Assembly: GCA_017543415.1 (NCBI GenBank)
Contig: JAFYGD010000003.1
Coordinates: 1 to 8,772 of the forward strand
From: Eubacterium sp.
GTDB taxonomy: Bacteria; Bacillota; Clostridia; Oscillospirales; Acutalibacteraceae
DNA: 8,772 bases
Direction: 5' to 3'
Shown here piece after piece: positions 6,211 through 8,772 of this stretch (within the stretch, counting starts at the first letter, position 1; the number at the start of each line of letters is the position of its first letter). The position numbers and the translations under genes were made by a program. The notes under the pieces were generated by a model. That model was not told the origin of the DNA. It was given only the letters and a program-made list of their open reading frames with translations, and did no database searches.

Positions 6211-7931
6211 ATTTAACGATTAACGGTAAAAAGATTACCGCCGAAAAGGGAACTACTATCCTTGAAGCTGCAAACGCAAACGGAATACTTATTCCGACGC
6301 TCTGTTATTTAAAGGATATTAATGAAATAGGCGCATGCAGAATATGCGTCGTTGAAATTGAAGGGATGGAGCGCCTTGCGGCAGCCTGTAATAATACCGT
6401 TGAGGAGGGTATGGTTATCTATACCAATTCGCCAAAGGTTATGGCTTCAAGAAAGGCTACGCTTGAGCTTATCCTGTCCGAGCACGAATACTCCTGTGCT
6501 ACCTGCGCAAGGTGCGGAAACTGTCAGCTTCAGTCTCTTGCCGAGGAATTCGGGCTTTCAACCGATATTTATAAAAAGAAGATAAGAAAGATAAAGTGGG
6601 ACAGAAACTTTCCGCTTATAAGAGATAACGAAAAATGCATTAAATGTATGCGCTGCATACAGATATGTAATAAGGTTCAGGCGCTCGGCGTGTGGGATAT
6701 CTGCGGAACAGGCGCGCGCACAACGGTTGACGTTAAGGGAGGCCTTGATATTGCTCAGGCTGACTGCTCGCTTTGCAGCCAGTGTATAACTCACTGTCCT
6801 GTCGGAGCTCTTCACGAAAGAGAAGATAAAAACGTTCTTTACAGCGCCCTTGCGGATAAAGATAAGATAAAGATAGTTCAGGTTGCTCCCGCCGTAAGAG
6901 CAGCGTGGGGCGAGGAATTAGGACTTGCTCCCGAGGATGCAACCATGGAAAAAATGGGAGATGCATTAAGACAAATCGGATTTGATTATGTATTCGATAC
7001 AAACTTCTCTGCCGACCTTACTATTATGGAAGAGGGAAGCGAGTTTCTTAAACGTCTCGGCGATAAAGATAATAACAAATTCCCGATGTTTACCTCCTGC
7101 TGTCCGGGCTGGGTGCGCTTTATAAGAACGCAGTATCCCGATATGGTTGACCGGCTTTCCTCGGCAAAGAGTCCGCAGCAGATGTTCGGCGCGGTCGTTA
7201 AAAGCTACTTTGCCGAAAAAATAGGAAAAGACCCAAAGGATATTATCAGCGTTTCGATAATGCCCTGCGTCGCCAAAAAGGCTGAAGCCGCTTATGAGAA
7301 TATGGGAAGCGAAAAAAGAGGTCAGGATGTTGACATCGTTCTCACAACCCGTGAGCTCGTTAAAATGATTAAAGCAGCAGGGATTAATGTGAGCGAGCTT
7401 GATGATAAGCCTCTTGACGACCCGCTCAGCGATGGTACAGGCGCAGCTGTTATATTCGGCGCAACGGGCGGCGTTATGGAAGCGGCGCTTCGTTCGGCTT
7501 ACTTTCTCGCAACGGGTAAGAACCCCGACGCTGACGCCTTTAAGGCTGTAAGAGGCTATCACAAGGGCTGGAACGAGGCTGAATTCGATATTGAAGGAAC
7601 GAAGGTTCGCTGTGCTGTTGCAAGCGGTCTCAAAAACACGAAGACTCTTTTGGAAGCTATCAGAAGCGGCGAGGTTGATTACGACTTCGTTGAGATAATG
7701 GCTTGTCCCGGCGGCTGCGCAGGCGGCGGCGGTCAGCCTATACACCCGTTTGATTTGTACGAGGAAAGAGGCGAAAGACTCAGAAAGCTTGATTTCAGCA
7801 ACCCGATTAGATTTTCGCACGAAAATCCATCGGTGCAGAAGCTTTACAGCAAATATCTTATGGCGCCTCTCGGCGAAAAATCACATCATCTTCTTCATAC
7901 AGACCATCACGGCTGGAAGATTAAACCGTAA
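6204..7931 (+). CDS. hydA: [FeFe]-hydrogenase, CpI-like modular catalytic subunit
   Basis: Soluble iron-only hydrogenase of 575 residues, interconverting 2H+ plus electrons and H2. It has all modules of clostridial CpI, with nearly identical residue numbers. An N-terminal [2Fe-2S] ferredoxin domain carries Cys34, 45, 48 and 62. A His-ligated [4Fe-4S] site has His94, Cys98, 101 and 107. Two ferredoxin-type [4Fe-4S] clusters have Cys145, 148, 151, 155 and 188, 191, 194, 198. The H-cluster domain has TSCCPGW at 297-303 (Cys299 for proton transfer, Cys300 ligand), MPC at 353-355, and MACPGGC with Cys501 and Cys505. The C-terminal SHENPSVQKLY...LLHT segment, like the small subunit of periplasmic enzymes, is intact. 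No key residue is missing, so it should be active once the HydEFG maturases (not in this window) build the H-cluster. The neighbouring GltD-like partner, rather than NuoF and NuoE, suggests NAD(P)H-linked H2 production or uptake. The symbol refers to the family. Confidence 0.96.
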   Translation: MVNLTINGKKITAEKGTTILEAANANGILIPTLCYLKDINEIGACRICVVEIEGMERLAAACNNTVEEGMVIYTNSPKVMASRKATLELILSEHEYSCATCARCGNCQLQSLAEEFGLSTDIYKKKIRKIKWDRNFPLIRDNEKCIKCMRCIQICNKVQALGVWDICGTGARTTVDVKGGLDIAQADCSLCSQCITHCPVGALHEREDKNVLYSALADKDKIKIVQVAPAVRAAWGEELGLAPEDATMEKMGDALRQIGFDYVFDTNFSADLTIMEEGSEFLKRLGDKDNNKFPMFTSCCPGWVRFIRTQYPDMVDRLSSAKSPQQMFGAVVKSYFAEKIGKDPKDIISVSIMPCVAKKAEAAYENMGSEKRGQDVDIVLTTRELVKMIKAAGINVSELDDKPLDDPLSDGTGAAVIFGATGGVMEAALRSAYFLATGKNPDADAFKAVRGYHKGWNEAEFDIEGTKVRCAVASGLKNTKTLLEAIRSGEVDYDFVEIMACPGGCAGGGGQPIHPFDLYEERGERLRKLDFSNPIRFSHENPSVQKLYSKYLMAPLGEKSHHLLHTDHHGWKIKP

Positions 7932-7943
7932 ATAAAACTATTT

Positions 7944-7967
7944 GCGCCGGAATTTACATTCCGGCGC
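7944..7967. other. Perfect stem-loop between the hydrogenase and NERD genes
   Basis: GCGCCGGAAT (7944-7953) and ATTCCGGCGC (7958-7967) form a 10-base-pair perfect stem with a TTAC loop. No T-run follows on the + strand, so it is not a canonical intrinsic terminator. It could protect the 3' end of the hydrogenase mRNA, or partly terminate transcription before the gene whose start lies 17 bases downstream. Confidence 0.8.
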
Positions 7968-7984
7968 TACGACTATTGCTCAAT

Positions 7985-8737
7985 ATGGCGAAGATTATCA
8001 AAAAAAGCAAAGAGCTTGAAAACAAATATAACGAAAAAAAGAATGAAGGCTCGGGGAAAGCGGCTTTAATAGGCGCGCTTGTTCTCATTGTGTTTTTATG
8101 CACTGTTGCAGCTTTCTTCTTTTCTTCTGCTGTGCCTCTTGTATTTGCGGGGATTTCGCTTTTATTGTGTGTTATCGTTATTGCGGCAGGCAACCCCGAT
8201 AACACAAGCGAATTGGAAATACTTGAGTCGGGCATAAAGGGTGAAAGAGAAACGATGCGTATTCTTTCCCGCCTGCCGGACAGTTATACGGTTTTTTTGA
8301 ATGTGAGATACGCCGAGAACTGCGAAGCTGACAGTATTGTTGTTGGAAAAACAGGCGTTTTTATAGTGGAGACAAAGAATGTCAACGGCGAAATCACAGG
8401 CTATGCAGATGAAAACGAATGGTCTCAGAGAAAGGTCGGAAGAGGCGGAACGACGTACGGAAAATATTTAAAAAGCCCCGTAAAGCAGGTTAAAAGAAAT
8501 ATATATCATCTTTCGGAATTGTTTAAGAAAAACGGAATAAGAACATATATAGAAGGCGTTGTGTTTTTTTCAAGTCCTGAGGCGGACGTCGCATATATCA
8601 GAAGCGAAAATAATATTCCGGTATTTGTGTACTCAAACGCCCGCGGAAGGGATATGCTTAATTATATTGTCAACTCTGACGAAAAGCTGAATGAAAAAAG
8701 TATCAGCAAAATTAACAAGCTTATTTCAAAGCTGTAG
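7985..8737 (+). CDS. Membrane-anchored NERD-domain (nuclease-related) protein
   Basis: Protein of 250 residues from ATG 7985. TTG at 7976 would add three residues, and neither start has a visible Shine-Dalgarno. A basic and acidic N-terminal stretch (1-25) precedes two hydrophobic helices at about 26-46 and 50-68, so both ends are predicted in the cytoplasm. Residues about 83-190 match the NERD pattern: an early GE (Gly86-Glu87), then Asp116 in EADSIVVG, then Glu129 and Lys131 in VFIVETKN, followed by NGEI. These residues form a PD-(D/E)XK-like nuclease site. NERD proteins are common in Firmicutes, mostly without known function; DNA processing or defence roles have been suggested. The last 60 residues are poorly diagnostic. 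It follows the hydrogenase gene by 53 bases with the stem-loop between, and the next gene starts 10 bases after its stop. A link to hydrogen metabolism is not implied. Confidence 0.8.
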   Translation: MAKIIKKSKELENKYNEKKNEGSGKAALIGALVLIVFLCTVAAFFFSSAVPLVFAGISLLLCVIVIAAGNPDNTSELEILESGIKGERETMRILSRLPDSYTVFLNVRYAENCEADSIVVGKTGVFIVETKNVNGEITGYADENEWSQRKVGRGGTTYGKYLKSPVKQVKRNIYHLSELFKKNGIRTYIEGVVFFSSPEADVAYIRSENNIPVFVYSNARGRDMLNYIVNSDEKLNEKSISKINKLISKL

Positions 8738-8742
8738 GAGGT
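8736..8742 (+). promoter_or_regulatory. Ribosome binding site of the gene at the right edge
   Basis: AGGAGGT overlaps the TAG stop of the NERD gene and lies 5 bases before ATG 8748. This near-perfect anti-16S match supports a real gene start there and co-transcription with the NERD gene. Confidence 0.75.
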
Positions 8743-8747
8743 ATCTT

Positions 8748-8772
8748 ATGGAAAAAGAAAAGAAAAAAATAA
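8748..8772 (+). CDS. Start of an unidentified gene, cut by the right edge
   Basis: Only the first eight codons are present (MEKEKKKI), a highly charged N-terminus. The strong ribosome binding site 5 bases upstream is the main support. The product cannot be recognised. The 10-base gap to the NERD gene implies one operon. Confidence 0.65.

Noticed and set aside
6966..7820. Long open frame on the minus strand (284 codons) inside the hydrogenase gene
   Set aside because: It lies wholly antisense to a clearly real gene with all hydrogenase motifs, shows no recognisable domain, and arises from codon bias of the + strand.
7944..7967. Intrinsic terminator on the + strand
   Set aside because: The stem is perfect but TACGACTATT follows instead of a T-run. 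It is reported as a stem-loop of unknown role.
1..8772. CRISPR arrays, tRNA genes, insertion sequences
   Set aside because: No regularly spaced repeats, tRNA-like cloverleaf, transposase or terminal inverted repeats were seen by eye.

Overview
The window looks like chromosome from an anaerobic, fermentative Clostridia-type Firmicute, possibly a gut Ruminococcus or Oscillospiraceae relative. This is inferred from an [FeFe]-hydrogenase with an NAD(P)H-oxidoreductase partner, a textbook sigma-A promoter, AGGAGG-type ribosome binding sites, and an LTA-synthase-like membrane transferase. All genes are on the + strand.

Region 1 (about 1-4292) is a visibly AT-rich cell-surface module. It begins with the 3' part of a polytopic membrane protein that has an extracellular sulfatase/alkaline-phosphatase-superfamily catalytic domain. 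Twelve bases later comes a fused protein: an N-terminal LicC/PntC-like nucleotidyltransferase joined to a C-terminal fold-type-I aminotransferase-like domain. That domain appears to lack the PLP-binding lysine (Val456 in its place). Directly after its stop codon lies a 61-codon orphan fragment, about two thirds identical to the last 55 residues of the first gene. It is the tail of a divergent second copy and looks like a recombination scar. An intrinsic terminator closes the region. Inferred logic: the nucleotidyltransferase activates a phospho- or phosphono-amino alcohol, and the membrane transferase places a substituent on an exported glycan or teichoic-acid-like polymer.

Region 2 (about 4318-7967) is a GC-richer energy-metabolism operon behind a perfect TTGACA-17-TATAAT promoter whose -10 element lies inside a perfect 17-bp palindrome. 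Two overlapping, translationally coupled genes follow. The first is an unusual flavoprotein fusing the C-terminal [4Fe-4S] domain of NuoF to a GltD/NfnL-like FAD/NAD(P) oxidoreductase. The second is a complete CpI-like [FeFe]-hydrogenase carrying all accessory clusters and all H-cluster motifs. Together they probably couple NAD(P)H and H2, without the NuoF FMN domain or NuoE-like subunit of the usual trimeric enzymes.

Region 3 (7968-8772) holds a membrane-anchored NERD-domain protein and the first eight codons of a further gene with a strong ribosome binding site.

The only stretch longer than 300 bases without an intact gene is 3966-4377. It contains the orphan fragment, a weak promoter-like site, the terminator and the hydrogenase promoter. 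No tRNA, rRNA, CRISPR array or insertion sequence was seen.
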